Source: Candidatus Schekmanbacteria bacterium RIFCSPLOWO2_02_FULL_38_14
GTDB lineage: Bacteria; Schekmanbacteria; GWA2-38-11
Direction: 5' to 3'
Length of the DNA: 5,683 nucleotides
Assembly: GCA_001790855.1 (NCBI GenBank)
Contig: MGDH01000036.1
Span: 25,233-30,915, forward strand
Positions within the stretch are counted from its first letter, which is position 1. Each line of letters begins with the position of its first letter. Shown in pieces: positions 5,639 to 5,683 of the stretch. The position numbers were made by a program, and so were the translations under genes. The notes beneath the pieces were generated by a model. That model was not told where the DNA came from. It ran no database searches and saw nothing but the letters and a program-made list of their open reading frames with translations.

Positions 5639-5683
5639 TATTAATTCTCACCCCCCTTTTTTTGTAAGGTTTAGTCCACTGAC

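Noticed and set aside
5671-5683. Possible 3' end of an upstream gene such as atpB (frame ending in TAA at 5673-5671)
   Set aside because: Only three codons before the stop are visible, too few to recognise a protein, although atpB is a common neighbour of atpE.

Overview
This is a bacterial window in which every gene lies on the minus strand, so transcription runs from high to low coordinates. It holds the c subunit of an F-type ATP synthase (atpE), followed by a reduced and reordered set of respiratory complex I (NADH:quinone oxidoreductase) genes: nuoA, nuoE, nuoH, nuoJ, nuoK, nuoL and the first 35 codons of nuoM, which runs off the left edge. All reading frames are intact and carry the key family residues. 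Moderate-to-low GC, the c subunit with a leader-like N-terminus, and spacers filled with short G/C-run repeats would fit an uncultured Nitrospirota-like or deltaproteobacteria-like lineage. That is an impression only, and nothing here fixes the taxon.

Layout from right to left: atpE (5638-5309); a 177 bp leader containing an in-frame but probably untranslated extension of nuoA; nuoA (5131-4754); a 63 bp gap with a good sigma70-like promoter; nuoE (4690-4220); a 128 bp spacer with a 48 bp G6/C6 palindrome flanked by octamer-repeat copies; nuoH (4091-3027); a 126 bp spacer that is largely an inverted pair of tandem octamer arrays; then nuoJ, nuoK and nuoL tightly coupled (1 bp overlap, then 0 bp gap); a 35 bp gap; and nuoM. 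There is no gene-free stretch over 300 bp.

The encoded parts are the membrane arm of complex I (A, H, J, K, L, M), which carries out quinone-coupled ion pumping, plus the single [2Fe-2S] subunit NuoE of the NADH module. The hydrophilic redox subunits NuoB, C, D, F, G and I are absent from their usual places (BCD between A and E, FG between E and H, I between H and J). Two of these three junctions now hold repeat-rich spacers, and the genes following them (nuoH and nuoJ) both begin with TTG codons. Either the hydrophilic genes are encoded elsewhere, or the cluster has been eroded or rearranged, or the assembly has collapsed at repeats. AtpE carries most of the sodium-ligand pattern of Na+-dependent c-rings, so the coupling ion is an open question.

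I see no mobile-element genes, CRISPR array, tRNA or rRNA. The most notable content is the unusual nuo gene complement and the repeat families in its spacers.
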